The notes below the pieces were generated by a model, which saw only the letters and a program-made list of their open reading frames with translations, was not told the DNA's origin and made no database searches. From positions 1 through 32,589 of the forward strand of contig CANHJV010000028.1 of assembly GCA_947461225.1 (NCBI GenBank): a DNA stretch of 32,589 nucleotides, written 5' to 3'. Shown here piece by piece: positions 29,719 through 32,589 of this stretch; positions within the stretch are counted from its first letter, which is position 1, and every line of letters starts with the position of its first letter. The position numbers and the translations under genes were made by a program. Origin of the DNA: Gemmatimonadota bacterium. Lineage in GTDB: Bacteria > Gemmatimonadota > Gemmatimonadetes > Gemmatimonadales > Gemmatimonadaceae.

Positions 29719-30249
29719 CGCCCGCTCGTAGGGAATGCCGCGTTCCATCGCTTCCCACACGTAATTGAGCACGTCGACCGAGCCAAGCAGGAAGCGACAC
29801 TGCCCCTCGGCGGCCGATTCCGGGGTCACTTCGAGCACCGACAGCGGGGCATCGGCCAACCGCCCGAAGAAACCCGCGAAGAGCCCCGTGGAAACCGGGC
29901 AGCCGCTCGCCTCGGCCGCCGCTTCCCCCCAGTTGTTCGCGTCGAGCACCATCACCGCCTCGCTCAGCGATGACAGCTGGACCAACCCCCAGCCGATCTC
30001 GAAGAAGTACTCCCGAAGGAGGATCGGGAATCGACTGTCCAGGAGGTCGTCGGGGCCATGTTCGCTGCGATCCGCCAACCACGCTGAGAAGTGGTCGAAC
30101 AGCGCCTGCCCCGCCGCGTAGCCCGCGTCACGGACGGCGTCGATCAGGACCGCTGGATGCGCCTGCTGCGCAGACCGGCGAAGCCCGTCGAAGAATTCGA
30201 CCGGCACCGTGACGGTGCGGGTGGTCAGGAATGGAAGCGAAGTACTCAT
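29692..30249 (-). CDS. V4R (4-vinyl reductase)-like domain protein
   Basis: GCPVSTGLFAGFFGRLADAPLSVLEVTPESAAEGQCRFLLGS matches the V4R pattern of small-molecule binding domains. ATG at 30249. Confidence 0.6.
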   Translation of the reverse strand: MSTSLPFLTTRTVTVPVEFFDGLRRSAQQAHPAVLIDAVRDAGYAAGQALFDHFSAWLADRSEHGPDDLLDSRFPILLREYFFEIGWGLVQLSSLSEAVMVLDANNWGEAAAEASGCPVSTGLFAGFFGRLADAPLSVLEVTPESAAEGQCRFLLGSVDVLNYVWEAMERGIPYERAATSAQTLA

Positions 30250-30322
30250 GATCCGGTGACGCTCGCGCACGGAAGGGGTCACGTCAAGCGGTAACGGCGT
30301 GATAAACGGTGCCGGGAGTGTG

Positions 30323-32362
<2,040 letters not shown>

Positions 32363-32448
32363 CTAGGTGCGCGGTGCGGCATCCATCGCCGTCCGGGCAT
32401 CGGTCGAACACCACGGAGTTATTCACGCGCCTTGGCGCGGGAGGTCGC

Positions 32449-32589
32449 ATGTTCAACAGCGTCACGCGGGATCGCGGCGATCGCATGGATGGCCGTTCAC
32501 TCGGGCTTGGGCTGCTCATCGGGGCCGCGATTGGTGCCGGGGCCGCTCTGCTGATGGCACCGGCCAGCGGCGAACAGACCCGTCGCCAG
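32449..32589 (+). CDS. YtxH-like protein, truncated by window end
   Basis: ATG at 32449 reads MFNSVTRDRGDRMDGRSLGLGLLIGAAIGAGAALLMAPASGEQTRRQ, the characteristic YtxH glycine-rich TM plus APxSGxxTR motif. Confidence 0.75.
   Translation, partial: MFNSVTRDRGDRMDGRSLGLGLLIGAAIGAGAALLMAPASGEQTRRQ

Overview
This is a GC-rich bacterial chromosomal window. The gene content and protein style suggest Gemmatimonadota, but that is an inference. It is densely packed with ordinary chromosomal genes, and I see no tRNA, rRNA, CRISPR array, transposase or phage module. Recognisable genes include gcvH, coaE, an AraC-type regulator divergent from a multi-PAS hybrid histidine kinase, tdk, an aspC-like aminotransferase, a stand-alone Lrp/AsnC RAM-domain protein, a GTP cyclohydrolase I/PTPS/SDR cluster, an S9 peptidase, a FadD-like ligase, a TPR-ParA-lipoprotein operon, a phosphoribosyltransferase, a V4R-like protein, ligA and a partial YtxH-like gene. 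The most notable locus is about 10.66-19.42 kb: a compact + strand operon encoding a NurA-like nuclease, a HerA-like ATPase, an exported protein, Mre11/SbcD, Rad50/SbcC and a tandem-GNAT protein. It resembles the archaeal herA-nurA-mre11-rad50 end-resection operon, here in a bacterium. Other notable items are a DEAD-box protein that appears to have lost every catalytic helicase motif while keeping a DbpA-type RNA-binding domain and an RG-rich tail, a probable 6S RNA with its own promoter and terminator, a probable tetrahydrobiopterin cluster, and a degenerate methyltransferase fused to a Trm112-like zinc ribbon.
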